From Pseudomonadota bacterium (GTDB lineage Bacteria > Pseudomonadota > Alphaproteobacteria > Rhizobiales > Beijerinckiaceae): DNA of 64,000 nt. Each line of letters starts with the position of its first letter. Position 1 is the first letter of the stretch. The stretch spans positions 124,001 to 188,000 of the forward strand of contig JAIUNR010000007.1 in NCBI GenBank assembly GCA_020161575.1. Reading direction: 5' to 3'. This document shows, piece by piece, positions 17,037 to 26,188 of this stretch. The notes beneath the pieces were generated by a model that saw nothing but the letters and a program-made list of their open reading frames with translations, made no database searches and had not been told where the DNA came from. The position numbers were made by a program, and so were the translations under genes.

Positions 17037-18008
17037 ATGACCGACGATACCCGCACCAAGCCTTTGCTCCTTGTCCGCCTTTGCGCGCCGCGCGGCTTCT
17101 GCGCCGGCGTGGTCCGCGCGATCGATGCCGTGGAGGAGGCGCTGCGCAAATACGGGGCGCCGGTCTATGTCCGCCACGAGATCGTCCATAACCGCTATGT
17201 CGTCGAGGGATTGAAGCGCAAGGGCGCGATTTTCGTCGATGAGCTTTCCGAGATCCCGGATACCGGGGCGCCGGTGATCTTTTCCGCGCATGGCGTGCCC
17301 AAATCCGTTCCGGACGAGGCGAAGTCGCGTAACTTCTTCGCGATCGATGCGACCTGCCCGCTGGTCACCAAGGTGCATCGCGAGGCGGAAATCCATTTCA
17401 AGCGCGGCCGCAAGGTCATTCTCGTCGGGCATGAAGGCCACCCGGAAGTCGTCGGCACGATGGGGCAATTGCCTGAAGGCGCGGTGATCCTCGTGGAAGA
17501 TGTCGCCGATGTCGCCCGGCTCAATATAGAGCCCGGCCTACCACTGGCCTTCGTGACGCAGACCACGCTTTCGGTGGACGATACGCAAGCTGTCGTCGCG
17601 GCGCTCAAGGCGCGGTTCCCGGAAATCGCGGCGCCGCACAAGGAGGATATCTGCTACGCGACCACCAACCGGCAGGAAGCGGTGAAGCGGGTTGCGCCCT
17701 CGGTCGATGCCATGATCGTGGTCGGCTCGCCCAATTCGTCGAATTCGCAGCGCCTGCGCGAGGTTGCCGAACGCTCGGGCTGCGCTATCTCGCGGCTCGT
17801 CCTGCGCGCGGAGGATATCGACTGGGCCTTGTTCGGCGATATCTCTTCGCTCGGGATCACCGCCGGCGCCTCGGCGCCGGAAGTGCTGGTGGAAGAGATC
17901 ATCGATGCTTTTGCCGCGCGTTACACGGTTGAGGTCGAGACGGTCTCGACGGCGGATGAGAGTGTCTTCTTCCCGCTGCCGAAGAGCCTGAGGCCGGACG
18001 CTGCTTGA
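17037..18008 (+). CDS. ispH: 4-hydroxy-3-methylbut-2-enyl diphosphate reductase
   Basis: Last enzyme of the MEP pathway: reduces HMBPP to IPP and DMAPP with a [4Fe-4S] cluster in the cytoplasm. 323 residues, with the three cluster cysteines in [21 protein letters not shown] and [13 protein letters not shown], plus the conserved HGVPKSV and [12 protein letters not shown] segments. ATG 17037 follows GGAAGA. It provides precursors for the same isoprenoid route as ispE (61283) and the polyprenyl synthase (62645). The stop abuts that of the EamA gene without a gap. Confidence 0.95.
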   Translation: MTDDTRTKPLLLVRLCAPRGFCAGVVRAIDAVEEALRKYGAPVYVRHEIVHNRYVVEGLKRKGAIFVDELSEIPDTGAPVIFSAHGVPKSVPDEAKSRNFFAIDATCPLVTKVHREAEIHFKRGRKVILVGHEGHPEVVGTMGQLPEGAVILVEDVADVARLNIEPGLPLAFVTQTTLSVDDTQAVVAALKARFPEIAAPHKEDICYATTNRQEAVKRVAPSVDAMIVVGSPNSSNSQRLREVAERSGCAISRLVLRAEDIDWALFGDISSLGITAGASAPEVLVEEIIDAFAARYTVEVETVSTADESVFFPLPKSLRPDAA

Positions 18009-18887
18009 TTACAGGTTGAGCAGCAAGGCAACGCCGACAACGATCAGCACGAGGCCGAGACCCTCGCGCGGGGCGGGACGCTCCGAGAACATCCGGCCCG
18101 AGATGAGCCGTGCGAGCAGCACTTCGATCAGCGCGAGGGTGCGCACCTGTGCCGCGCTCGCCAGCGAGAAGCCGAGAAACCAGAATTGCGAGGCGAAAGC
18201 GCCCATGAACCCGGCGAAAAGCGAAGGGCGCCATGCGGCGAAGATCGCGATCAGTGCCTTGCGATCCTTGAGCAGGAGATAGCCGGTCAAGGCGGTGGAT
18301 TGCATCGCAAGCCCGATCACGAGGATTGTCGAGGCGCGCATCCCGAAGCTGCCCTCCGGCAGGGCCCGGATGCCGGCGCGGAAACCCACCGCCGAGATGG
18401 CGAAAAGCGCGGCCGCGATTACCCCGAGCATGAGCGCGTGAAGCGACCAGCCGCTGCCGTCTTTGGGCCATGCGGTTAGCATAACGCCCGCCGTGGCGAT
18501 AAGGATCGCGATCGCCATCGGCAAGGTTAGCGTATCCGCGAGAAAGATCAGCCCGAACAGCGCCACGAGCACGGGTTCCGTCTTGGTATAGGCGATGGTG
18601 ACGGTGAAGGATTTGCTCTTCATCGCCGCGAGCATGAAGCCCGTGGCGCCGATCTGCGCCAGCGCCGCCAGCGCCACGACCGGCAGGACAGTGACGGGAA
18701 TGCTCGGCAACGCCTCGCGCGTCAGCAGTGCCATCAGCCCCAGAAACAGGAAGGAAAAGGGAAGCCCGAACAGGAAGCGCACATGCGTCGCGCCGGCCAC
18801 GCCGAGGCGCGCGGTAAGATCGCGCTGGAGCGCGTTGCGCAAGGTCTGGCCGGCGGCGGCAAGGATCGTGAAGAGAGCCCAGAGCAT
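18009..18887 (-). CDS. EamA/DMT family transporter
   Basis: A 292-residue inner-membrane protein with about ten hydrophobic helices in two related halves, as in the EamA (drug/metabolite) transporter family. The substrate cannot be predicted. It is inserted on the minus strand between ispH and thrB, which in related genomes are commonly adjacent and co-oriented; this is from memory. It is divergent from thrB across a region with strong inverted repeats (18913-18966). Confidence 0.85.
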   Translation of the reverse strand: MLWALFTILAAAGQTLRNALQRDLTARLGVAGATHVRFLFGLPFSFLFLGLMALLTREALPSIPVTVLPVVALAALAQIGATGFMLAAMKSKSFTVTIAYTKTEPVLVALFGLIFLADTLTLPMAIAILIATAGVMLTAWPKDGSGWSLHALMLGVIAAALFAISAVGFRAGIRALPEGSFGMRASTILVIGLAMQSTALTGYLLLKDRKALIAIFAAWRPSLFAGFMGAFASQFWFLGFSLASAAQVRTLALIEVLLARLISGRMFSERPAPREGLGLVLIVVGVALLLNL

Positions 18888-18912
18888 ATGATTCGTTCAA
18901 AAGGACCGTCTT

Positions 18913-18966
18913 AATGCGTTTGACGGCGGGAATGGTCGAGGCGTATCACCAAACAAACGCATTTGT
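18913..18966. promoter_or_regulatory. thrB promoter flanked by inverted TGCGTTTG sites
   Basis: AATGCGTTTG (18913-18922) recurs inverted as CAAACGCATT (18954-18963), 31 bases apart. Between them TTGACG (18920-18925), 17 bases, and GTATCA (18943-18948) make a plausible promoter for thrB. The second site is also within a local palindrome ACAAA-CGCA-TTTGT (18953-18966). A repressor bound to both would cover the -35 and the start point. The region also serves the divergent EamA gene. Confidence 0.4.
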
Positions 18967-19005
18967 CACGCAACCGGCGCGGCAGGATTCAGGAAGGCGC
19001 GCGAA

Positions 19006-19971
19006 ATGGCTGTCTATACCGATGTCAGCGCGGAAGATCTGACCGTCTTCCTTCGTGATTACGATCTGGGACCGCTGCTCTCGTTCAAGGGAATCGCGGA
19101 AGGGGTGGAGAATTCCAACTTCCTGATCGAGACCGGGGGCGGGCGCTACATCCTCACGCTTTACGAAAAGCGGGTGAACGAGGCGGAATTGCCGTTCTTC
19201 CTTGGTCTGATGGGGCATCTTGCGGATCGCGGTATCAATTGCCCGCTCCCGGTCAAGGCGCATGACGGGCAGGCCCTGCGCAAGCTCGCGGGCCGCCCGG
19301 CGGCGATCGTCACCTTTCTCGAAGGGGTTTCCTTCCGTCGACCGACCGTCGCGCATTGCGCGGCTTTGGGCGAGACGCTTGCCGGCCTGCACGAAGCGAG
19401 CAAGGGCTTTGCGCTCGGCCGCGAGAACGCGCTCTCGGTTTCGGGCTGGCGCCCGCTGGCGGAAAAAGCCGGCGCACGGGCGGATGAGGTCGCCTCGGGC
19501 CTTGCGACCGCGATCAGCCGCGAGCTTGACGACCTCGAAACACATTGGCCGCGCACGTTGCCCACGGGCATCATCCATGCCGATCTTTTTCCCAACAACA
19601 CGCTCTTCACGGGCGATCAGCTCTCCGGCGTCATCGATTTCTATTTCGCCGCGACCGATGCATACGCCTATGATCTGGCGATCTGTCTCAACGCTTGGTG
19701 CTTCGAGGCGGATTTTTCCTTCAATCTCACCAAGGGGCGCGCGCTGATCGCCGCCTATCGCGCGAAGCGGCCGCTCAATCGCGCTGAAATCGATGCCTTG
19801 CCGATCCTGTGCCGCGGCGCCGCCCTCCGCTTCCTGCTGACACGGCTCGTCGATTGGCTGAATGTTCCGCCCGGCGCGCTGGTGCGTCCGCTTGATCCGA
19901 TGGAATACTGGAAGCGGTTGCGCCTTCACCAGCAGGTCGTCGCGCCGAGCGCCTATGGCCTGATCGACTGA
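19006..19971 (+). CDS. thrB: Homoserine kinase (APH-fold ThrB)
   Basis: Phosphorylates homoserine on the way to threonine; partner of ThrC (26189-27589). 321 residues of the aminoglycoside-phosphotransferase-like class found in alphaproteobacteria, not the GHMP class. Visible motifs: [20 protein letters not shown] (ATP loop), [13 protein letters not shown] (catalytic loop) and SGVIDFYFA (metal-binding Asp). ATG 19006 follows AGGAAGG. rnhA starts 8 bases after its stop. Confidence 0.95.
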   Translation: MAVYTDVSAEDLTVFLRDYDLGPLLSFKGIAEGVENSNFLIETGGGRYILTLYEKRVNEAELPFFLGLMGHLADRGINCPLPVKAHDGQALRKLAGRPAAIVTFLEGVSFRRPTVAHCAALGETLAGLHEASKGFALGRENALSVSGWRPLAEKAGARADEVASGLATAISRELDDLETHWPRTLPTGIIHADLFPNNTLFTGDQLSGVIDFYFAATDAYAYDLAICLNAWCFEADFSFNLTKGRALIAAYRAKRPLNRAEIDALPILCRGAALRFLLTRLVDWLNVPPGALVRPLDPMEYWKRLRLHQQVVAPSAYGLID

Positions 19972-19979
19972 CGCTTCCC

Positions 19980-20447
19980 ATGAACGTGAAAGAAGGCCGG
20001 TCGACCGGCATTGTCGAGATCTGGACCGATGGCGCATGCTCGGGCAATCCCGGCCCTGGCGGCTGGGGCGCGATCCTGCGCTATGGCGGGCAGGAGCGCG
20101 AGCTTTCCGGCGCCGAACCGGAAACCACCAATAACCGCATGGAGCTTCAGGCCGCGATCGCCGCTCTGGAGGCGCTGACCCGCCCCTGCCGCGTGGTGCT
20201 GACCACCGACAGCCAATATGTCCGGGGCGGCATCACGGGCTGGATCTTCGGCTGGAAGAAGAACGGCTGGAAAACGGCGGACAAGAAGCCGGTGAAAAAC
20301 ATGGATCTCTGGCAGGCGCTCGATAGCGCGATCCAGCGCCATGAGATCGAATGGAAATGGGTAAAGGGCCATGCTGGCCATGCGGAAAACGAGCGCGCGG
20401 ACGAGCTGGCCCGCGCGGCGATCGCAGCGATGAAGGCCCGCGCATGA
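19980..20447 (+). CDS. rnhA: Ribonuclease HI
   Basis: Cleaves the RNA strand of RNA-DNA hybrids. 155 residues with the full DEDD set: D17 in [17 protein letters not shown]55 in [11 protein letters not shown]77 in TTDSQYV and D141 in [15 protein letters not shown] basic handle region ([17 protein letters not shown]) is present. It starts 8 bases after the thrB stop without a visible Shine-Dalgarno sequence, suggesting coupling. A second RNase H (rnhB) is at 51729-52376. Confidence 0.95.
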   Translation: MNVKEGRSTGIVEIWTDGACSGNPGPGGWGAILRYGGQERELSGAEPETTNNRMELQAAIAALEALTRPCRVVLTTDSQYVRGGITGWIFGWKKNGWKTADKKPVKNMDLWQALDSAIQRHEIEWKWVKGHAGHAENERADELARAAIAAMKARA

Positions 20448-20468
20448 AAAAGGGCGCCTGAGCGCCCT
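20446..20468. terminator. Bidirectional terminator between rnhA and peroxiredoxin
   Basis: Stem AGGGCGC (20451-20457) and GCGCCCT (20462-20468) with loop CTGA. The minus strand gives a TTTTTC tail, so it mainly ends the peroxiredoxin transcript; the plus strand tail TGTTCCTT is weaker. Confidence 0.8.
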
Positions 20469-20486
20469 GTTCCTTCGCCGCCGGGC

Positions 20487-20972
20487 TCAGAGCCGGCAGA
20501 CGAGATATTCCGCCGCCGTCTGCTCGACCTTGCCGGGGCCATCCTCGAAATGGATCTGCGAGACGGTGCCGTTCTCGATCAGCGCCGAGAACCGTTTGCA
20601 GCGAATGCCGAGGCCGATGGCGGTCAGGTCGATGTCGAGCCCGGCGGCTTTCGTGAATTCCGCGATGCCATCGGCGAGGAAGGTGATCTTGCCTTCGCCG
20701 CCGCTCGCCTTCGCCCATTCGCCCATCACGAAATGATCGTTCACCGCGATCACGGCAATGCCATCAATTCCCTTGGCCTTGAAGGCTTCGGCATCCTTCA
20801 CGAAGCCCGGCAGGTGGGTCTTGTGGCAGGTGGGGGTGAAGGCACCCGGCACGCCGACCAGAACGATCTTTTTTCCGGCGAAGAACTCCGAGGTGGTCAC
20901 CGGCTTCATGCCTTCGGCGGTCGGGATACGCAGCGTGGCTTCGGGAAGGCGGCTTCCGGCGGCAATGGTCAT
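20487..20972 (-). CDS. Peroxiredoxin (Prx5 type)
   Basis: A 161-residue thiol peroxidase of the Prx5/AhpE-like group, reducing hydrogen and organic peroxides. The peroxidatic cysteine C49 is in VPGAFTPTCHKTHLPGF; further cysteines at 125 and 159 could act in resolution. Conserved NDHFVMGEWAK follows. No signal peptide, so cytoplasmic. The reductant is not evident, but glutathione (gshA at 12462) or thioredoxin are candidates. Confidence 0.93.
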   Translation of the reverse strand: MTIAAGSRLPEATLRIPTAEGMKPVTTSEFFAGKKIVLVGVPGAFTPTCHKTHLPGFVKDAEAFKAKGIDGIAVIAVNDHFVMGEWAKASGGEGKITFLADGIAEFTKAAGLDIDLTAIGLGIRCKRFSALIENGTVSQIHFEDGPGKVEQTAAEYLVCRL

Positions 20973-21029
20973 GATTGTTCCTCAATTCAAAAGGGGGCGC
21001 GAGGCAGCCCCCCGCAGCATTCGCTGAAT

Positions 21030-21857
21030 TTAGGGCGTCACCTTTGCCGCGTCGAGATCGATCGATTGCTCCAGCGCGTTTTCCCGCGTGCCGTAGGTCA
21101 GGCGCAGGGTGCCGAACCCGACGCCGGCGGGTGGTTTGTCGAGCGCGACGATCACCTTCATGCCATCAGGCGCGGGATCACAGGAGAGGATCTCGGCGAA
21201 GCTCGCGGCTTCGGGAAAGGCGGCGAAGCCTTGCTCCGGCCCGTTCCAGGGCAGCGTGATCGCGAAGCGCGCGGGTTCGATCGCCACGCGCTCGACCTTG
21301 CGCGCGTGCTCGCCGCTGGTCGCGACGCGTGGCACCTGCGCCAGATTTCGCGCCAGTTTCTCGGCGCCTTCCGGCTCGATCATGCGCGCATGGGCCGTAT
21401 CCAGCGTGAATTCTCCGGCAAGCGGAATGCACATCGTGCCGCAGACCGCGAAATCGAGCTTGAGCGCGATCTTCGGTGCAGGCGTGGTCATCGGGGCGGA
21501 AAAGGGCAGGATCACGCTGGTCTTGTAGCCGATCGCCTTGCCGCCCGCGCCGTCATCGAACAGATCCGGGAAAGGGAAGGCGACCTCGGCAGGCCCAATC
21601 CCGTCCGAGCGCGAGAAATCGAAGCTCGGCGGTACGCCCGAATCGCCGGCATTGCGCCAATAGGTCTTGAAACCGGGTTCCAGCAGGATCTCGAGCCCGC
21701 CGGTGATCCGTGTCGCGCCGGTTTCGGGTTTCGACACCAGAAGGCGGACGCGCGCCTCGCGAAAATCCACCCAGTCGGAGCCATAGGCGTCCTTCGCGGC
21801 CGCCATGGCGGGGAAGGCGAGAGCAAAAGCGGCAAGCAGGACTTTGTGAAAGATCAT
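21030..21857 (-). CDS. Secreted protein with DsbD N-terminal-like domain
   Basis: A 275-residue exported protein with a signal peptide (MIFHKVLLAAFALAFPAMAAA). The mature region matches the periplasmic N-terminal domain of DsbD-type disulfide reductases: DWVDFREARVRLLV near the start, GLEILLEPGFKTYWRNAGDSG, and LDFAVCGTMCIPLAGEF with the paired cysteines. The membrane and thioredoxin domains of DsbD are absent, so it is a stand-alone electron acceptor, possibly for periplasmic thiol reduction or copper handling. Start ATG 21857 was preferred to the TTG at 21875. Confidence 0.8.
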   Translation of the reverse strand: MIFHKVLLAAFALAFPAMAAAKDAYGSDWVDFREARVRLLVSKPETGATRITGGLEILLEPGFKTYWRNAGDSGVPPSFDFSRSDGIGPAEVAFPFPDLFDDGAGGKAIGYKTSVILPFSAPMTTPAPKIALKLDFAVCGTMCIPLAGEFTLDTAHARMIEPEGAEKLARNLAQVPRVATSGEHARKVERVAIEPARFAITLPWNGPEQGFAAFPEAASFAEILSCDPAPDGMKVIVALDKPPAGVGFGTLRLTYGTRENALEQSIDLDAAKVTP

Positions 21858-21943
21858 GCGCTGTTTATGGCCCAAAACGCGTTCAAGACCGATGAACGAA
21901 TATGTGAGCGCGCGGACCCATTTGCTCTCGTCGTGCGTTTTTG

Positions 21944-21971
21944 CTTGGCAAGCCTTCCCGAGCTTGCCAAG
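21944..21971 (+). other. Perfect 9-bp inverted repeat in the yqgE leader
   Basis: CTTGGCAAG (21944-21952) and CTTGCCAAG (21963-21971) are exact inverses around 10 bases, ending 26 bases before the yqgE start. It could form an RNA hairpin near the ribosome binding site or be a protein-binding site in the divergent promoter region. There is no T tail, so it is not a terminator. Confidence 0.5.
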
Positions 21972-21997
21972 TTCAGGACATTGATTGCCGAGGCTGC

Positions 21998-22609
21998 ATG
22001 AACATCGAGGATATCCGAAATTCCGGTCTGCCCGGCCAGCTTGATGGTCAGATGCTCATCGCCATGCCGGGCATGGACGATCCGCGTTTCGCGCGTTCGG
22101 TTGTCTATCTTTGCGCCCATTCAGAGGATGGCGCGATGGGCATCATCGTCAACCGCCGCACGCGCAATCTGGCGATGGCGGATCTCCTTGTGCAGATCGG
22201 GGTGATCACCCGCGAGGAAAGCCGGGGCCTGCCGACCCATGTGCTGGAGCTGCCCGTCCTCTATGGCGGCCCGGTTGAAACGAGCCGGGGCTTCGTGCTG
22301 CACTCGACCGATTTCATCGTTGAGAATTCCACCTTGCTGATCGCGGGCAATGTCGGCCTCACGGTAACGATGGATATCCTCAAGGCGCTCTCGCGCGGCG
22401 AGGGGCCGGAAAGCGCCGTGCTGGCGCTGGGCTATGCGAGCTGGAGCGCCGGCCAGCTCGAACGCGAGATGGCCACGAATGTATGGCTCAACGGCATGCC
22501 GGATGATGACATCATCCTCGGGCTTGATCTTGAAAGCAAATATGACCGCGCGCTTGGCCTGATCGGCATCGACCCGACTTTTCTCTCGCAGGAAGCCGGG
22601 CGCGCCTGA
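21998..22609 (+). CDS. YqgE/AlgH family protein
   Basis: A 203-residue cytoplasmic protein of the DUF179 (YqgE/AlgH) family. Characteristic segments are GQMLIAMPGMDDPRFARSVV, DGAMGIIVNRR and YGGPVETSRGFVLHS, then LGYASWSAGQLEREM. The biochemical role is not known. The ATG at 21998 gives the usual family length; the open frame extends 19 codons upstream through the hairpin. It ends 3 bases from the stop of the convergent EAL gene. Confidence 0.9.
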   Translation: MNIEDIRNSGLPGQLDGQMLIAMPGMDDPRFARSVVYLCAHSEDGAMGIIVNRRTRNLAMADLLVQIGVITREESRGLPTHVLELPVLYGGPVETSRGFVLHSTDFIVENSTLLIAGNVGLTVTMDILKALSRGEGPESAVLALGYASWSAGQLEREMATNVWLNGMPDDDIILGLDLESKYDRALGLIGIDPTFLSQEAGRA

Positions 22610-22612
22610 TCC

Positions 22613-25525
22613 TTATGGCGTGATGCCGATCATCCGCCGGGCCTGATCAAGGCTGATGGCGGGGCCGAAGACATAACCCTGTGCGTATTCGCAGCCGAGC
22701 TGGAAAAGCTCCACCGTATCCGCCTCGGACTCGGCGCCCTCCGCGACGATGTTCATCCCGAGGTCATGCGCCAGCCCGACGATGGAGCGCAGGATGAGCG
22801 GGCGCTTGCCGGTATCGTCGTGGCGCACGAAGCTTTGGTCGATTTTGAGCGTGTCGAAGGGAAAGCGCTGGAGATAGGAAAGCGACGAGAAGCCGGTGCC
22901 GAAATCATCGAGCGCGAGGCCGGCACCCAGCTCCTTGATCTTCTCCAGGATCTGCGCGGCATATTCCGGGTTTTCCATCACCATGGTTTCGGTGAGTTCG
23001 AGCTTGAGCGAGCCGGGCTGGACCGGATAACGGATGAGAACGTTCTTCACATCCTGCATCAGGTCGTTGCGCAGCAATTGCCGGCTCGACACATTGACCG
23101 AGGCGAAGATCGGCGGATCAACGACGAGATTCTGCTGCCAGAGCAGCAATTCGCGCGCGGTCGTCTCCAGCACGAACAGACCCAGCTCGACGATGGAGCC
23201 GTTTTCCTCCGCGATCGGGATGAATTCGGAGGGCGGCAGCCGGCCAAGGCGCGGGTGATTCCAGCGGATCAGCGCCTCGAAGCCGGCGATGGAACGGTCC
23301 TCAAGCCGCACGATGGGCTGGAACTGCACTTCCAGCTCCTTCTTCGCGATGGCCTGCTTGAGATCGGCGGCGAGGGAGAGCTTGTCCTGCGGAACGGCCC
23401 GCATCGAGGCGCGATAGACCTCGATCCTGTCGCGCCCCGTGCGCTTGGCATGGATGGAGGCCAGCTCGGCATTGCGGATGAAGGCCTCGCGATCCGCGAT
23501 CGCGGTATCGTCGAGAAAGGCGATGCCCACGGAGCCCGTGAGATAGATCTGCTTCTCGCCATGGGTGATCGGCGTCGAGACCGCGCGGCGCGCGAGATCG
23601 GCCAGGGCGATGATGCGCTGTGGGTCCTGCTCGGAAACCACGACAAGGCCGAAACTGTCCCCCGAAAGGCGCGCCAGCGTATCCCCCGCTTTCACGATAC
23701 GCGAAAGGCGGCGGGCGATGGTCAGCAGCGCCATGTCGCCGGCATTGAAGCTCAGCTGCTCGTTGATCTGTTTGAAACGATCGATATCGAGCACGATCAT
23801 GCTCGGCTTGGGCGCCCGCGCGCCCGAACGCGCCACCACCAGGGCGCTTTCGAGCCGGTCCAGCAGGAGGCGGCGGTTGGGCAGGCCGGTGAGGTGATCG
23901 TGAATGGCGTCATGCAGGAGGCGTTCCTGCGCGAGATGCATCGAGGTGACATCGGTGAAGGTGCCGACGACACGCACCACCTCGCCATCCCGGTTGACCA
24001 CCGGGCGGGCCTTGAGGCGATACCAGACGATGGAACCATCGCGCGCCACAAAACGCAGATCCTGCGCGATGCGTCCGCGCCGCTGCTCGATCAGCGCCGA
24101 GAGAATGGTGCGGTAGCGATCGCGATCGACATGATGGATCACTTCCAGAAGCGCTGCGGCACGTCCGTCGAGATCGCCGCGTTCGAGGCCGAGATGGGTT
24201 TCCATATCGGGCGAGACATGGAGATGATCGTCATTGACATCCCAATCGAAGACGAGATCCCCGCCGCCCACGAAGGCAAGCGCCTTGCGCTCGGCATCCG
24301 GCACCGCGCCGGCGGCTACGGCGCTTGAGGTGAACACGTTCTGCATCACCGTGAAGCCGATCAGCAGCACGATCAACACCAGCCCGCCGAGCAAGGCCGG
24401 CGAGGCGATGTCGTTCATGAGCTGGCCGCTCACCACCAGCCCGACGCCCATCACCCACACCAGCAGGAGCAGCCAGGTCGGCACCAGCATGGTCGCGCGG
24501 TCGTAGCGGTGGAGCGCGAGAAACACGATCAGCACGAAGCCGAGCACCGCAATTGCCGCGATCGAGATCCGCGCGATCCCCGAGGCGACCGCGGCATCGA
24601 AGCTCGCCAGCGCGATCAGCGCGCCGAGCAGGATCAGCCAGCCCAGCGCGATATGCGCATAGCGCGCATGCCAGCGGTTGAGGTTGAGATAGGCGAAGAG
24701 AAAGACCAGCAAGGTTCCGGCAAGAACGGCTTCAGCGCCGGCACGATAGATGTTTTCGATTTCCGGCCGCAATACGAAAAAACGCCCGATGAAACCGAAA
24801 TCGATGCCGAGATAGACCAGAACCGCCCAGGCCAGAGCCGCCGAGGCGGGGAAGATGAGCGCGGCGCGCAGGGCGAGCACGATGGTGAGAAAAATCGCCA
24901 GCAAGGCCGCGATGCCGGTGAGAATGCCGCGGTAGAGCGTCAACGCATTGAGCTTGTCCTTGTAGGATTCAGGCTCCCACAAGGTCAGTTCCGGCAGGCG
25001 CGGTCCGCGCAATTCAGCCACGAAGGTGACCACGGCGCCGGGATCGAGCGTGATGAGAAATATATCAGCTTCGGTTGCATCCTCGCGTTCCGGCTTGAAG
25101 CCATGGCTCGCGGTGAGGGACTCGATGCGCGATGAGGCGAGATCGGGCCAGAAAACGCCCGAGCCCGCGAGCTTGAAGCGCGGCGCAACCAGCAGCCTTT
25201 CGATCTGCTCGTTGGTCTCGTTGGCGAGCGCGAAGGCGACCCAGCGCGGGCGCGAGCCCGGCTCGCGTGCCTGTACCTCGATGCGCCGGACGATGCCGTT
25301 GGCGTCGCGCGCTGTCTGGATCTCGATGCGGTCATCGCGCGATTGCTGGGCCTGGATCGCGGGCAGGAGGTCGATCGCTTCGTTCTGCGGCACAACGCGC
25401 ACGGCTTCGAGCCCGCGTGCGGGAGCGGCAAGCGCGACAAGCAGCACGAGAAGCACGCCGAAAACGTGAAAGGCCGCAAGCCGCAGGCCGGTTCTCAACG
25501 CATATCGGGACGAAGCAACAACCAT
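22613..25525 (-). CDS. 7TM sensor-PAS-GGDEF-EAL protein, predicted c-di-GMP phosphodiesterase
   Basis: A 970-residue inner-membrane signalling protein. Signal peptide (1-38); periplasmic sensing region (about 40-190); seven hydrophobic helices (about 196-398), like 7TMR-DISM sensors; PAS (about 415-528); GGDEF-like domain (535-705); EAL domain (715-970). The GGDEF motif is degraded to SGDSF at 621-625 and the NE-QLSFNAGD stretch is also off consensus, so cyclase activity is unlikely. The EAL domain keeps EALIRW (750-755), ELTE, DDFGTGFSSL and KIDQSFV, so it should hydrolyse c-di-GMP. Start ATG 25525 begins the signal peptide. Confidence 0.9.
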   Translation of the reverse strand: MVVASSRYALRTGLRLAAFHVFGVLLVLLVALAAPARGLEAVRVVPQNEAIDLLPAIQAQQSRDDRIEIQTARDANGIVRRIEVQAREPGSRPRWVAFALANETNEQIERLLVAPRFKLAGSGVFWPDLASSRIESLTASHGFKPEREDATEADIFLITLDPGAVVTFVAELRGPRLPELTLWEPESYKDKLNALTLYRGILTGIAALLAIFLTIVLALRAALIFPASAALAWAVLVYLGIDFGFIGRFFVLRPEIENIYRAGAEAVLAGTLLVFLFAYLNLNRWHARYAHIALGWLILLGALIALASFDAAVASGIARISIAAIAVLGFVLIVFLALHRYDRATMLVPTWLLLLVWVMGVGLVVSGQLMNDIASPALLGGLVLIVLLIGFTVMQNVFTSSAVAAGAVPDAERKALAFVGGGDLVFDWDVNDDHLHVSPDMETHLGLERGDLDGRAAALLEVIHHVDRDRYRTILSALIEQRRGRIAQDLRFVARDGSIVWYRLKARPVVNRDGEVVRVVGTFTDVTSMHLAQERLLHDAIHDHLTGLPNRRLLLDRLESALVVARSGARAPKPSMIVLDIDRFKQINEQLSFNAGDMALLTIARRLSRIVKAGDTLARLSGDSFGLVVVSEQDPQRIIALADLARRAVSTPITHGEKQIYLTGSVGIAFLDDTAIADREAFIRNAELASIHAKRTGRDRIEVYRASMRAVPQDKLSLAADLKQAIAKKELEVQFQPIVRLEDRSIAGFEALIRWNHPRLGRLPPSEFIPIAEENGSIVELGLFVLETTARELLLWQQNLVVDPPIFASVNVSSRQLLRNDLMQDVKNVLIRYPVQPGSLKLELTETMVMENPEYAAQILEKIKELGAGLALDDFGTGFSSLSYLQRFPFDTLKIDQSFVRHDDTGKRPLILRSIVGLAHDLGMNIVAEGAESEADTVELFQLGCEYAQGYVFGPAISLDQARRMIGITP

Positions 25526-25577
25526 GGCACAGCAGTAAACGGCGGAATCGGCGGGAGCAAGCGCGGCGCGCGGTGCT

Positions 25578-26183
25578 TCACAGCGCGTTTGAGGGAGAGA
25601 GGTCTTCCGGGAGCAGCGCGAAGAGCAGATGATCCCTGCGTTGCCCTGCGATCGAGAGATAGCGGCGGGCGTATCCCTCGCGGACAAATCCGGCTTTTTC
25701 GAGAACACGAATCGAAGCTGCGTTCTCCGGCAGGCAGGCAGCCTCGATCCGTTCGAAGCCGAAATGAAGGAAAGCATGCCGGCACAGTGCCGGAACAGCG
25801 CGCGACATCACGCCCTTGCCGGCGTATTGCGCGCCCATCCAATAGCCAAGCGTGGCGCTCATGGCGGCGCGGCGGCGGATATTCGAGAAGGTGATCCCGC
25901 CGAGCAGGGTTTTCCCGCCATCGAAAATATGGAAGGCGAGGGTCTGGTCGGCGCGTCGTTCGCGCTCGATACGACGAAGCCGCTGGCTGAAGGCGGTGAG
26001 CGAAAGATCATTCTCCGGCCAGACCGGCTCCCAGGGCTGGAGAAACCCGCGCGAGCGCTCGCGCAGATCCGCCCAGGCGCGGTAATCGTGCGCTTCTGGT
26101 GGCCGGAGCAGAAGCCCCGGCGCATGGCAGATCAGGTTTGGCGAGGGGGAGGCACCGAGTATGCGGGAGAGGAACTCCTGCAT
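25578..26183 (-). CDS. GNAT family N-acetyltransferase (RimJ/RimL-like)
   Basis: A 201-residue acetyltransferase of the RimJ/RimL type, which usually modify N-terminal amines of ribosomal or other proteins. Seen: LLLRPPEAHDYRAWADLRERS at the N terminus, GYWMGAQYAGKGVMSRAVPAL (acetyl-CoA loop) and ACLPENAASIRVLEKAGFVREG at the C terminus. Starts 5 bases after the thrC stop, so it is the next gene of that operon. The substrate is not predictable. Confidence 0.88.
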   Translation of the reverse strand: MQEFLSRILGASPSPNLICHAPGLLLRPPEAHDYRAWADLRERSRGFLQPWEPVWPENDLSLTAFSQRLRRIERERRADQTLAFHIFDGGKTLLGGITFSNIRRRAAMSATLGYWMGAQYAGKGVMSRAVPALCRHAFLHFGFERIEAACLPENAASIRVLEKAGFVREGYARRYLSIAGQRRDHLLFALLPEDLSPSNAL

Positions 26184-26188
26184 CGGGC

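Noticed and set aside
22766-24328. Plus-strand open frame of 520 codons opposite the EAL gene
   Set aside because: No conserved motif, whereas the minus strand encodes complete PAS/GGDEF/EAL domains.
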